Assembly (NCBI GenBank): GCA_018667335.1
Contig: JABIVD010000018.1
Coordinates: forward strand, 1 to 64,000
DNA from: Rhodospirillaceae bacterium
GTDB lineage: Bacteria; Pseudomonadota; Alphaproteobacteria; UBA6615
Direction of reading: 5' to 3'
Length of the DNA: 64,000 nucleotides
This document shows positions 52,494-61,304 of this stretch, piece after piece (the stretch's first letter is position 1; every line of letters starts with the position of its first letter). Under the pieces are notes generated by a model. The model saw only the letters and a program-made list of their open reading frames with translations, was not told the DNA's origin and searched no databases. The translations under genes were made by a program, and so were the position numbers.

Positions 52494-54239
52494 TCAGGTT
52501 GTTTTCCCGCCGCCGACAGCCACGCCCATACGCCGCATGATGACGTATTGCTGTGTAATCGAGAGCAGGTTGTTCCAGGTCCAGTAGATCACCAGTCCGA
52601 CCGGGAAATTGGCCAGGAAGATGGTGAAGAACACCGGCATCAGCAGGAAAATCTTGGCCTGGATCGGGTCCGCCGGTGCCGGGTTGAGCTTCTGCTGCAG
52701 GAACATGGTGATGCCCATCAGGATCGGCCAGACGCCGAGCGCGAGACCGAAGGGCGGATCCCAGGGGATCGCGCCGAACAGGGTGATGATGTTCAGCGGG
52801 TCGGGCGCGGACAAATCCTTGACCCAGCCGAAGAACGGCGCGTGGCGCATCTCGATGGAGATGAACAGCACCTTGTAGAGCGCGAAGAACACCGGAATCT
52901 GGAGCGCGATGGGCAGGCAGCCCGAGACCGGGTTGACCTTCTCACGCCGGTACATCGCCATTAGTTCGCGTTGCATGCCCTGCTTGTCGTCGGCGAATTT
53001 CTCGCGCATCTCCTGCATTTTGGGCTGCAGGGCCTTCATGGCGCTCATCGACTTGTAGGATTTGTTGGCGAGCGGGAAGAAGAACATCTTGATGATGACC
53101 GTCACCAGCAGGATCGCCAGCCCGAAATTGCCCAGCAAATCGGCGAAGAAGATGATGACGTGGAGCAGCGGCTTGGTCAGGAAGAAGAACCAGCCGAAAT
53201 CGATCGCCATCTCGAAGCGCTCGATCCCGAGATCGTCGCGATAGGCGGACAGGGTGTTGAACACCTTGGCGCCGGCAAAGAAGCGTGTGGTCACCTCTGC
53301 GATTTCGCCTGCCGCGAGCGGAATGGCCTCCCCGCGATAGTCGGTCTGATAGAGGTTGGCGCCGGAGCCTGTGGTGTCGAACAGGAAGCGCGCATCGACC
53401 TGGGTGTCCTGGTCCGGGATAAGCGCGGTCAGCCAGTAGATGTCTGTGAAGCCGAGCCAGCCGCCTTCGGACTCGAAGGTCTGCGGCGCCTCGGGCTCGT
53501 CCTCGAGATCGTCATAGTCGATCTCGTGCAGAGTGTCGCCAAGGATGCCGATCGGACCTTCATGCAGGATGAAGAAGCCGAGCGTGTCGGGCTCGTTGAC
53601 CCGGGTGATGCGGCCGAACTGGCTGACGTTGATCGGCGTCGTGCCGGCGTTCTGAATGCGGTCGGTCACGGTGAACATGAAGTGGTCGTCGACCGCCACG
53701 GTGCGGGTAAGCACCAGACCGTCATCAGTGCGTGTTGTCAGCACCACCGGAGAATCCGGCGTGAGCTCGCCCTGATTGGCCGTCCAGCGGGTCTGTCCGC
53801 CGCCGGATACGGTGCCGTTGCCCGTGAGCCAGCCGAACTCGGCGAAGTAGGGATCTTCCGAGCCGCGGGGCGACAGCAACTTGATCAGCTTGCTGCCCGG
53901 CTCGATCGTGTCGCGATAATCCCGCAGGGTCAGATCGTCGAAGCGACCGCCGACCAGGTTGATCGTCCCGCTGAGGGCTGGCGTGTTGATGGTGATCCGC
54001 GGCGTGTCGGCAATGACCTCGTCGCGCGCGCGTGGTTCGGCGGCGCCGGCGGCCTGGTTGCCGTCCGGGGACGGCAATGATGGGACACCGATGGTGTTGG
54101 GGTCACGCCCGACCGCCTGCTCCTGGCGTTCCAGCTCGGCTTGTTTCTCCGCTTGGCGCGGCTGCTCGATGAAGGTCTGCCAACCCAGCAGGATGGCGAG
54201 CGACGCCGCGATCGCGAGGATGAGGTTTTTCGTGTCCAT
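52494..54239 (-). CDS. yidC: Membrane protein insertase YidC
   Basis: A 581-residue inner-membrane insertase. An N-terminal segment (about 5-20), a large periplasmic beta domain (about 60-340) and five C-terminal hydrophobic segments (about 358-560) are present. The core has LANKSYKSMSAMKALQPKMQEMREKF and MYRREKVNPVSGCLPIALQIPVFFALYKVLF, which contain the hydrophilic-groove arginine region. It inserts respiratory and ATP-synthase subunits, some with SRP. Confidence 0.95.
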   Translation of the reverse strand: MDTKNLILAIAASLAILLGWQTFIEQPRQAEKQAELERQEQAVGRDPNTIGVPSLPSPDGNQAAGAAEPRARDEVIADTPRITINTPALSGTINLVGGRFDDLTLRDYRDTIEPGSKLIKLLSPRGSEDPYFAEFGWLTGNGTVSGGGQTRWTANQGELTPDSPVVLTTRTDDGLVLTRTVAVDDHFMFTVTDRIQNAGTTPINVSQFGRITRVNEPDTLGFFILHEGPIGILGDTLHEIDYDDLEDEPEAPQTFESEGGWLGFTDIYWLTALIPDQDTQVDARFLFDTTGSGANLYQTDYRGEAIPLAAGEIAEVTTRFFAGAKVFNTLSAYRDDLGIERFEMAIDFGWFFFLTKPLLHVIIFFADLLGNFGLAILLVTVIIKMFFFPLANKSYKSMSAMKALQPKMQEMREKFADDKQGMQRELMAMYRREKVNPVSGCLPIALQIPVFFALYKVLFISIEMRHAPFFGWVKDLSAPDPLNIITLFGAIPWDPPFGLALGVWPILMGITMFLQQKLNPAPADPIQAKIFLLMPVFFTIFLANFPVGLVIYWTWNNLLSITQQYVIMRRMGVAVGGGKTT

Positions 54240-54245
54240 CTGCGC

Positions 54246-54611
54246 CTAGCTCCGCGGCGTTGGCATGGCTGTGCCATGCGTAATATGTGTTCGCATGGTC
54301 GTGCCATGCGGGATGTTCGTCGGCATGGCCACGCCATGCGGGGTGTCGTTGTGTTCGCTGCAGTCGTGAGCGCCACGGGCGTCAGGGACCGGATCGTAGC
54401 CGGCGCCGCCCCAGGGGTTGCAGCTCAGGATGCGACGGGCGGCCAGCCAGCCACCACGCATCGGACCGTGGCGCGACAGCGCCTCCGCGGCGTAGTGGGA
54501 ACAGCTCGGCTGATAGCGGCAATTGGTGCCGAGGATCGGCGACAGAACCCACTGCCAGATAAGAATCAGGCCCTTCAGCAGCATCACCAGGAGATATGAA
54601 ACGAGTTTCAT
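54246..54611 (-). CDS. yidD: Membrane protein insertion efficiency factor YidD with repeat tail
   Basis: A 121-residue protein. The first 80 residues are a normal YidD: amphipathic N-terminus, then [19 protein letters not shown] with the three cysteines, and [15 protein letters not shown]. The last 30 residues form three repeats of ten ([30 protein letters not shown]) encoded by the 30-bp DNA repeats at 54262-54351. The tail is not part of the family core. It overlaps the rnpA stop by one base. Confidence 0.92.
   Translation of the reverse strand: MKLVSYLLVMLLKGLILIWQWVLSPILGTNCRYQPSCSHYAAEALSRHGPMRGGWLAARRILSCNPWGGAGYDPVPDARGAHDCSEHNDTPHGVAMPTNIPHGTTMRTHITHGTAMPTPRS
54262..54351. repeat. 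Three 30-bp tandem repeats inside yidD
   Basis: Units at 54262, 54292 and 54322 each carry a palindromic core, GCATGG...CCATGC, and are read in frame as ten-residue peptides. Sequence identity is high in the core and lower between cores. They are confined to the 3' end of yidD. Confidence 0.8.
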
Positions 54612-55033
54612 CAGGTCTGGCTTCCTTCATTGCCTGCCAGTGCATCACACCGGTCCAGCGCGGTGACGAGATCGTCGCGCAGTGCCGCATAGGTCCGTCC
54701 GCCTGTGGCCGCGCGGGCTATCAGGACATAGTCCAGATCCGGGCGGGCTCGCGTAGGAATGATCTCGCGAACGGCGGCCCGCAGGCGTCGTCGTGCCCGA
54801 TTGCGCACCACTGCGTTGCCGATCTTGCGGGTGGCGGTGAAGCCAACACGGATCGTGCCCGCGCGCATCTCGGCATCGTCGGGGATCGGCGCAGTCTGCA
54901 GCACGAGACCCGGCGCTGCCCAGCGGCGCTTGGTCGCCGCGATGCGCAAAAAGTCGCGACGCTTCGGCAAGCGCGCGATCAACGGAATCGCGGGGTCGGC
55001 CGAATCCGGCGTTGTTGCCTCCGCCGTCGTCAT
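54611..55033 (-). CDS. rnpA: Ribonuclease P protein component
   Basis: A 140-residue basic protein that helps RNase P RNA cut pre-tRNAs. The family signature is [23 protein letters not shown]. The N-terminus [23 protein letters not shown] matches; the ATG at 55033 is chosen since the frame further upstream runs into the rpmH region. It sits 56 bp after rpmH. Confidence 0.92.
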   Translation of the reverse strand: MTTAEATTPDSADPAIPLIARLPKRRDFLRIAATKRRWAAPGLVLQTAPIPDDAEMRAGTIRVGFTATRKIGNAVVRNRARRRLRAAVREIIPTRARPDLDYVLIARAATGGRTYAALRDDLVTALDRCDALAGNEGSQT

Positions 55034-55089
55034 GATGTCATCAATCCCGGTGATCGTGCCCGCGCGGCATGAGCCGCGTCCGGCACTGT

Positions 55090-55224
55090 TCAGGCGCTCA
55101 GCTTTTTGCGGCCTCGCGCACGCCGGCGTGCCAAAACACGCCGCCCGCCCACTGTCTTCATGCGGGAACGAAATCCATGCCGGCGCTTGCGCACCAGATT
55201 GCTCGGTTGAAATGTCCGCTTCAC
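55090..55224 (-). CDS. rpmH: 50S ribosomal protein L34, GTG start
   Basis: A 44-residue basic protein: [20 protein letters not shown] and then [22 protein letters not shown]. These are the universal L34 sequences. The start codon is GTG at 55222-55224; an ATG start is not available in frame at that position. A TGGAGAA ribosome site lies upstream. It is first in the minus-strand operon. Confidence 0.95.
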   Translation of the reverse strand: MKRTFQPSNLVRKRRHGFRSRMKTVGGRRVLARRRARGRKKLSA

Positions 55225-55264
55225 GCGAATTCTCCATTGCCTTGAAGGCCTTGCAAGTCGGCGC

Positions 55265-55293
55265 GCTGTATACGTTTTCGGCGGATGGAAGTC
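55265..55293 (-). promoter_or_regulatory. Sigma-70 promoter of the rpmH operon
   Basis: Read on the minus strand: -35 TTGACT (55288-55293), a 17-bp spacer, and -10 TATACA (55265-55270). It lies about 40 bp upstream of the rpmH start and is the clearest promoter in the window. Confidence 0.8.
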
Positions 55294-55401
55294 AACGCAC
55301 CCCCGCGGTGTTAACTGAGCATAGAAAGTCACGCATTGGTGAATGGTTGAGCCTGTCACGATGCACCAAGTAGATTCGCAACGAACAAGGATAAAAACGC
55401 G

Positions 55402-56166
55402 ATGAACGAATCCACCACATCCAAGCCGGCCAAGGCCGCGTCTCGGACGGTATTGGTCCGCCGAATTGTGCCGATTGCCGTCCTGATAGCCGGATTTGTG
55501 GCCTTTTTTGCCCTCGATCTGGATGTTTTTGTCTCGCTCGAGGCGCTCAAGGAAAACCGCGAAACCCTGCGCATGCTGGTGAGCGACAACGGAATCGTGG
55601 CGATTTTGGCATTTGGCGCGATCTACGCCGTCGTGATCGCGTTCTCGCTGCCGGGTGGCGCGATCATGACGCTCACCGGTGGTTTTTTGTTCGGCGCCCT
55701 GGGCGGCGGCCTGGTGGTCGTGGTGGGGGCGACGGTCGGCGCCACCGCATTGTTCCTGATTGCCCGCACCGCGGTGGGTGATGTGCTGCGCGCCAAGGCC
55801 GGGCCGTTCGTGTCGAAGATGGAGGACGGGTTCCGCAGCAACGCGCTGAGCTATCTTCTCGTGCTGCGCCTGATCCCGCTGTTCCCGTTCTGGCTGGTCA
55901 ACCTCGTGCCGGCTTTCCTCGGGGTCTCGACGACGACTTATATCATCGGCACTTTCGTGGGGATCATCCCGGGCACCTTTGTCTATGCGTCGGTCGGCAA
56001 CGGTCTGGGCGCGCTAATCGATGCCGGGCAGGACCCGGATCTTGGCATTATCTTCCGACCCGAAATTCTGGGCCCACTGATTGGCCTGGCGGTGCTCGCC
56101 CTGCTGCCGGTCATCTATAAGAAGATTCAGGCGCGCAAGAACCGATCTCCCTCTGCCGCGTCCTGA
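55402..56166 (+). CDS. TVP38/TMEM64-family membrane protein (DedA-like)
   Basis: A 254-residue inner-membrane protein with about six segments. It has the VTT/DedA core: [28 protein letters not shown] and [21 protein letters not shown], with conserved arginine and prolines. Related proteins are lipid flippases/scramblases or small-molecule carriers. It is followed 50 bp later by a flavin oxidoreductase, a linkage seen in many bacteria, so the two may work together; the process is not known. Confidence 0.85.
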   Translation: MNESTTSKPAKAASRTVLVRRIVPIAVLIAGFVAFFALDLDVFVSLEALKENRETLRMLVSDNGIVAILAFGAIYAVVIAFSLPGGAIMTLTGGFLFGALGGGLVVVVGATVGATALFLIARTAVGDVLRAKAGPFVSKMEDGFRSNALSYLLVLRLIPLFPFWLVNLVPAFLGVSTTTYIIGTFVGIIPGTFVYASVGNGLGALIDAGQDPDLGIIFRPEILGPLIGLAVLALLPVIYKKIQARKNRSPSAAS

Positions 56167-56216
56167 TCGACGCCCGGCCGTCTTCCTTTCCCTGAAATGC
56201 AGAAACTGGTGTTGTC

Positions 56217-57647
56217 ATGAGTGAAACACGACGAGTGGATTTGTGTGTGATCGGTGCCGGCTCGGGCGGTTTGTCCGTCGCGGCCGGTGCGGTACAGATG
56301 GGCGCCAGCGTGGCGCTTTTCGAGCGCGGCAAGATGGGCGGTGATTGCCTGAACTATGGCTGCGTGCCGTCCAAGGCGTTGCTCGCAGCCGGTCACGCGG
56401 CTGCGCATTATGGCCACACCAGCCAGTTCGGGGTGAACGGACAGGGCGCCGAGATCGACTTCGCCGCCGTCAACGATCACGTGCAGGGGGTGGTGGCCGG
56501 GATCGCGCCCCATGACAGCGTCGAGCGGTTTTCGGATCTGGGCGTCGACGTGTTTCAGGAGGGTGCGAAGTTTACCGGGCCCCGTGAGGTGCTCGGCGAG
56601 AATGGCACCCGCGTCCGCGCGCGACGTTTTGTTGTCGCCACGGGATCGTCACCGGCCGTGCCGCCGATCCCAGGCCTCGACCAGGTCAGCTATCTGACGA
56701 ATGAGACGGTGTTTGAACTGCGTGAGCGCCCCAGCCATCTGATCGTCGTCGGCGGCGGCCCGATCGGCCTCGAGATGGCGCAGGCGCATCGCCAGCTGGG
56801 ATCGAAGGTCACGGTGCTGGAGGCATTCCAGATGATGGGCCCCGATGATCGAGACCTGGTCGCGGTGGTCCGGGCGCGCCTGGTGGCCGACGGCATTGAT
56901 ATCCACGAAGACACGAAAGTGGTCGAAGTGAAGTCCGCGGATGGCGGCGTCGCGGTGGTCTGCGAACATGGCGACCGGAACTTCGAAGTGGCGGGCAGTC
57001 ATATTCTTGTCGCGGTCGGCCGGTCGCCGAACCTGGCCAGCCTCGATCTTGAGGCTGCGGGCGTGACATTCGACCGGCGCGGCATTGAAGTGGATGCGCG
57101 GTTGCGCACGACAAACAAGCGTGTGTTCGCCGTCGGCGATGTCGCCGGGCGCTACCAGTTCACCCACATCGCCGGATATCACGCCGGCATCGTCATTCGG
57201 AATGCATTGTTCCGGATGCCGGCCAAGGTGAACTACGACGCCGTGCCGTGGGTGACCTATACCGACCCGGAGCTGGCGAATGTGGGTCTCACCGAGAAAG
57301 CGGCGCGCGAAGTTCACGGCGATGATGTTCGTATCGTTACGGCCAGCTTTGACGAGAATGACCGCGCCCGCACCGAGCGTCGCACCGAGGGCATGGTCAA
57401 GGCCGTGGTGGGCCGCAAGGGGCGTATTTTGGGTGCGGGGATTGTCGGTCCCCATGCTGGCGAACTGATCCAGCCCTGGATTCTGGCGATCTCCCAGAAG
57501 ATGAAAATCGGTGCGATGGCGCAGATGATTGCGCCGTACCCGACCCTGGGCGAGATCAACAAACGGGCGGCGGGTTCCTATTACACCCCATCTCTGTTTT
57601 CGGACCGAACCCGCAAGATCGTGCGGCTTTTGGCGAAACTCGGATAG
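56217..57647 (+). CDS. Pyridine nucleotide-disulfide oxidoreductase (mercuric reductase-like)
   Basis: A 476-residue FAD enzyme. FAD loop: VIGAGSGGLSVA; redox cysteines: GGDCLNYGCVPSKAL (near 41-55); NAD loop: VVGGGPIGLEMA; FAD-closing RVFAVGDVAG; and the dimerisation domain. The C-terminal catalytic motif, normally H-x-x-P-T-x-x-E with histidine, reads APYPTLGE here, so the base histidine is absent. This makes a classic disulfide-reductase role doubtful. It lacks the MerA metal-binding domain. It probably acts with the TVP38 protein upstream. Confidence 0.83.
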   Translation: MSETRRVDLCVIGAGSGGLSVAAGAVQMGASVALFERGKMGGDCLNYGCVPSKALLAAGHAAAHYGHTSQFGVNGQGAEIDFAAVNDHVQGVVAGIAPHDSVERFSDLGVDVFQEGAKFTGPREVLGENGTRVRARRFVVATGSSPAVPPIPGLDQVSYLTNETVFELRERPSHLIVVGGGPIGLEMAQAHRQLGSKVTVLEAFQMMGPDDRDLVAVVRARLVADGIDIHEDTKVVEVKSADGGVAVVCEHGDRNFEVAGSHILVAVGRSPNLASLDLEAAGVTFDRRGIEVDARLRTTNKRVFAVGDVAGRYQFTHIAGYHAGIVIRNALFRMPAKVNYDAVPWVTYTDPELANVGLTEKAAREVHGDDVRIVTASFDENDRARTERRTEGMVKAVVGRKGRILGAGIVGPHAGELIQPWILAISQKMKIGAMAQMIAPYPTLGEINKRAAGSYYTPSLFSDRTRKIVRLLAKLG

Positions 57648-57704
57648 CGCCGGGCACGGCGTGACTGACCGCATCGGCCGATTTCTGCTACACATTCGCC
57701 CGTC

Positions 57705-59123
57705 ATGATACGGTCGCGGAAATTCGCGCTCCCGCCCTTTGCGCGCTCACTGTCTGCCCGTCTGCTGGTTCTGACGATCGTCTTCGTCATGCTCGCCGAG
57801 GCGTTGATCTATGCGCCGTCCGTTTCGAACTTCCGGACCAATTGGCTGAAGGATCAGGCGGAATCTGCGCACATCGCCATTCTGGCACTCGAGGCGGCGC
57901 CGGCCGAGTTGATCAGCGAAGATCTGAAGGCCCAGCTTCTGTCGCGCGCGGATGCCTATGCCGTGGTGCTCAATCGTGGCGACCGGCGTTTGCTTCTGTA
58001 CACCGCGCCGCCACCGCCGGTCGATGTCACGGTGAACCTGGCTGACGGATCGCTGTTCGGGGATATCGGTGCAGCGTTTGCGACCATGTCGCGGTCTGGC
58101 GATCCGACATTGCGGCTGATCAGCCCCACCGAAGATGACCCTGATCTCGACGTCGAAGTGGTCCTCAATGAGGCCCATCTGCGTTCCGAGATGATCGGTT
58201 ATTCCCGCAATATTCTGCTTCTCTCGGTCGTCATTTCTCTGATCACAGGGTTGCTTCTCTATTTGTCCCTCCAGTGGCTGATGGTGCGGCCGATGCGACG
58301 GATCACCGATGACATCACCCGGTTTTCGCAAGATCTCAAGGACCCCTCCGTTGGCGTGAGTCTGACCCGCCGCACCGATGAGATCGGTGTGGCGCAGTCG
58401 GTGCTGGCGGAAATGCAGAAGGATTTGCGTGGCGCACTACGCCAACAGGAACATCTGGCGGCGCTTGGGTCGGCCGTAAGCAAGATCAACCATGATCTGC
58501 GGGGCATCCTGTCCACGGCCGTGTTGTTGTCTGATCGCCTGTCCGGCGTCGACAACCCGGAGGTCAAAAGGATTGCGACCCCGCTGATCCAGGCCATTGA
58601 TCGCGCCATCAATCTCTGCACCCGAACGCTCAACTATGCGCGTGACGAAGGCCCGGAGCTGACCCACACGCGTTTTCGGCTGCACGATCTGATCGGCGAG
58701 GTCGCGTCCGATCTCGCCGTGCTGGCGGATGACGAAGGCGCGGCCCCCTGTTCGGGCCCGCAGGTGGTTAACGAGGTGCCGGGAGACACCATTGTCGAGG
58801 CCGACCGGGATCAGATTTACCGGGTGTTCGCGAATCTCGGCCGGAACGCCTTCGAGGCGGGCGCACGTCAAGTGGTGATCTCCGTCAGCCCATCGGACGG
58901 AGGAGACCTGGTCGTGGAGACGGCCGACAACGGCCCCGGGCTGGCGAACGCGGCGCGTGAGAGCCTGTTCAAGCCCTTCAAGGGCTCGGCGCGCCAGGGC
59001 GGCACCGGATTGGGCCTGGTGATCGCCCAGGACGTGATGCAGGCCCATGGCGGGGACCTCGAACTCGCCGCATCGGGGGACGACGGCACGGTCTTCCGCC
59101 TGACCTTCAGGGCTGCGGTTTAA
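57705..59123 (+). CDS. Sensor histidine kinase, orphan
   Basis: A 472-residue membrane kinase. Two membrane segments (about 20-38 and 167-190) flank a periplasmic sensor of about 125 residues. A HAMP domain (about 190-245) leads to a phosphoacceptor helix, with INHDLRGILS (H at about 263), and to an ATPase domain with N box NLGRNAFEAGA, G1 DNGPGL and G2 GTGLGLVIAQD. The usual H-E at the phosphosite is H-D. No response regulator is adjacent. Confidence 0.88.
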   Translation: MIRSRKFALPPFARSLSARLLVLTIVFVMLAEALIYAPSVSNFRTNWLKDQAESAHIAILALEAAPAELISEDLKAQLLSRADAYAVVLNRGDRRLLLYTAPPPPVDVTVNLADGSLFGDIGAAFATMSRSGDPTLRLISPTEDDPDLDVEVVLNEAHLRSEMIGYSRNILLLSVVISLITGLLLYLSLQWLMVRPMRRITDDITRFSQDLKDPSVGVSLTRRTDEIGVAQSVLAEMQKDLRGALRQQEHLAALGSAVSKINHDLRGILSTAVLLSDRLSGVDNPEVKRIATPLIQAIDRAINLCTRTLNYARDEGPELTHTRFRLHDLIGEVASDLAVLADDEGAAPCSGPQVVNEVPGDTIVEADRDQIYRVFANLGRNAFEAGARQVVISVSPSDGGDLVVETADNGPGLANAARESLFKPFKGSARQGGTGLGLVIAQDVMQAHGGDLELAASGDDGTVFRLTFRAAV

Positions 59124-59187
59124 GCGACGTGCTCAAATTGGCGTGAGCCCGGTTTTGTTTCGGCGTGCGCGCACCAACATATCGAGC

Positions 59188-60045
59188 ATGGACAGTTCTC
59201 CGACCCGAACACCGTATCGATTGATGGCTGCATTTCTGGGCGTGGCTTTCCTGCTCGCGCTGATGGCATCGCCGGTTATGGCGGCACCCAAATCAAAGCT
59301 CTGGCCGCGATGGTCGGCGCATGATCCGGCCTCGATGCAAGTCATTGGTCACGAGGATTGGACGCGTCTGTTGCAGGCCTATACGCGCCCGTCCGACGAC
59401 GGGGTGGTCCGGTTCGATTATGCCGGGCTCGCGGCGGGCGACCGTGCGGCGCTCGATGGATACATCGCGCGGCTGACCACAGTCTCTGTCAGTGGCCTCA
59501 ACCGTGGCGAACAGCTGGCGTACTGGATCAATCTCTACAACGCGCTGACCGTGCAGGTTGTGCTCGATGACTACCCCGTAAGCTCGATCCTCAAGATCAG
59601 TATCTCGCCGGGATTTTTCTCGATCGGACCCTGGGGCAAGAAGCTGGTCTCGATCGAAGGCGAGGAGGTCTCGCTCGACGATATCGAGCATCGCATCCTG
59701 CGCCCGATCTGGCGCGACCCGCGCATTCACTATGCGGTCAATTGCGCCTCGATCGGGTGCCCGAACCTCATGGATACGGCTTACACGGCGGATCGGGTGG
59801 AGGCACTGCTGGAGGCGAACGCGATCGCCTATGTGAACCATCCGCGCGGCGCGGAATTGCGTGGCGGCGCGCTCACAGTCTCGAGCATCTATGACTGGTT
59901 CCAGGAGGATTTCGGCGGTTCGGAGACGGGTGTGCTGGCGCATCTGCGCCAATATGCCCGGCCCGAGCTGGCACGCGACCTCAAGCTCGTGATCGACATC
60001 GACAGCTATGACTACGACTGGTCTCTGAACGAGGCTGGCAGTTAG
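59188..60045 (+). CDS. DUF547-family exported protein
   Basis: A 285-residue protein from the ATG at 59188, with a signal peptide ending near VMAAPK. The DUF547 domain has YWINLYNALTVQVVLDDYP, WRDPRIHYAVNCASIGCPNL and WFQEDFGG. The Cys-His-Asp-type arrangement around NCASIGCPNL suggests a transglutaminase/papain-like fold, but the activity is not established. An in-frame GTG at 59143 is a possible earlier start. It ends by overlapping rlmI on the other strand by four bases. Confidence 0.82.
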   Translation: MDSSPTRTPYRLMAAFLGVAFLLALMASPVMAAPKSKLWPRWSAHDPASMQVIGHEDWTRLLQAYTRPSDDGVVRFDYAGLAAGDRAALDGYIARLTTVSVSGLNRGEQLAYWINLYNALTVQVVLDDYPVSSILKISISPGFFSIGPWGKKLVSIEGEEVSLDDIEHRILRPIWRDPRIHYAVNCASIGCPNLMDTAYTADRVEALLEANAIAYVNHPRGAELRGGALTVSSIYDWFQEDFGGSETGVLAHLRQYARPELARDLKLVIDIDSYDYDWSLNEAGS

Positions 60046-61250
60046 TCGAGCTGGATCATCTGCCCCTTGAGGTAGCCCGTCTCCGGCAGGAAGGGATGCA
60101 CCGGATGGTCCGGGGCCGCGCCCGAGCTGCGCAGGATGCGTCCGTTCCGGCCCGTGTCGGCGAGCGCGCGGCGTACGGCGTCGGCAAAGCTGGGCGGGTC
60201 CACATGGTGTGAGCAGGACGCCGCAAACAGGTAGCCACCAGGCGCGACGATTTGCGCGGCCAGCCGGAACAGCTTGCGATAGCCACGGATACCGGCCTGC
60301 AGATCTTTTTTCGATTTCACGAAGGCCGGTGGGTCGACGACCACGACATCGTAGGTTTCGCCCTCGGTGGCGAAGCCGTGCAGCAACTGGAACGCATCGC
60401 CGCGGGTGGCGGAGAATTTTTCGGCGACGCCATTCACCGCCGCGGCCTGGGTCGCGAAATCCAGGGCCGCCTGGGACCGGTCGAAGGCATGCACCTCGCG
60501 CGCACCCGCCAGCGCGGCGGAGACGGCGAAGCCACCGGTGTAGGAGTAGAAGTCGGCCACGCGCTTGTCCTTGGACAAGGCGGCCACGAACGCGCGGTTG
60601 TCGCGCTGGTCATAGAACCAGCCGGTCTTTTGTCCCTCGCGCGGGTCGGCCTGGAACACCCCGCCATTCTCCATGACCTCGATCGGGCCCTCGAGCGCTT
60701 CGCCGACGATGCGCGTCTCCTGGGGCAGTCCCTCGAGGTTGCGCACGGCGCTGTCGTTGCGAAAGAAGATCGTCTTGGGGGCCAGTACTTCCTGCAGCGA
60801 CGCGGTCAGAACCTCACTCAGATTCTCCATGCCGGCCGTGTTCACCTGCACCACCAGAACATCGCCGAACCGGTCGATGATCAGGCCCGGGAGGCCGTCG
60901 GCCTCGGCATGCATCAGCCGGTAGTAGGGCACGGTGTAGAGCGCTTCGCGGACGGCCAGCGCTGCGCGCACGCGCGCGGTGATGAATTCGCCGTCGATAA
61001 TCGCCTCGGGGTCGCGGCTCAGGATGCGGGCGGCGATCAGCGGATGGGGGTTGAAGGTGGCCACGCCGAGCGGCCGTTTGCTCGCATCGATCAACTGGAC
61101 AAGCCCGCCCGGCGGCAACGCCTTGGCGTCGGCGTCCATCTCGATCTCGTTGGAGAATATCCACGGATGGCCCTGGCGCGCGCGCTTGTGGCGCCCAGCC
61201 TGGAGGTGAATTTCGGGAAGGGTGGGAAGAGTTTCTGCCAGAGCTGTCAT
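60042..61250 (-). CDS. rlmI: 23S rRNA (cytosine-5)-methyltransferase RlmI family
   Basis: A 402-residue methyltransferase. The N-terminal PUA-like domain (LQAGRHKRARQGHPWIFSNEI) is followed by an EEHEC-like region and a SAM-binding domain with FYSYTGGFAVSAALAGA (motif I) and DVVVVDPPAFVKSK (motif IV). The start at 61250 fits the family; the frame upstream extends 114 codons without family resemblance. RlmI modifies C1962 in 23S rRNA in E. coli. Confidence 0.87.
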   Translation of the reverse strand: MTALAETLPTLPEIHLQAGRHKRARQGHPWIFSNEIEMDADAKALPPGGLVQLIDASKRPLGVATFNPHPLIAARILSRDPEAIIDGEFITARVRAALAVREALYTVPYYRLMHAEADGLPGLIIDRFGDVLVVQVNTAGMENLSEVLTASLQEVLAPKTIFFRNDSAVRNLEGLPQETRIVGEALEGPIEVMENGGVFQADPREGQKTGWFYDQRDNRAFVAALSKDKRVADFYSYTGGFAVSAALAGAREVHAFDRSQAALDFATQAAAVNGVAEKFSATRGDAFQLLHGFATEGETYDVVVVDPPAFVKSKKDLQAGIRGYRKLFRLAAQIVAPGGYLFAASCSHHVDPPSFADAVRRALADTGRNGRILRSSGAAPDHPVHPFLPETGYLKGQMIQLD

Positions 61251-61304
61251 CGGCGGCACTCTAAAGCCTTGTCCCGGCAGATTGAACCGCTCTAGCTTGC
61301 CTTT

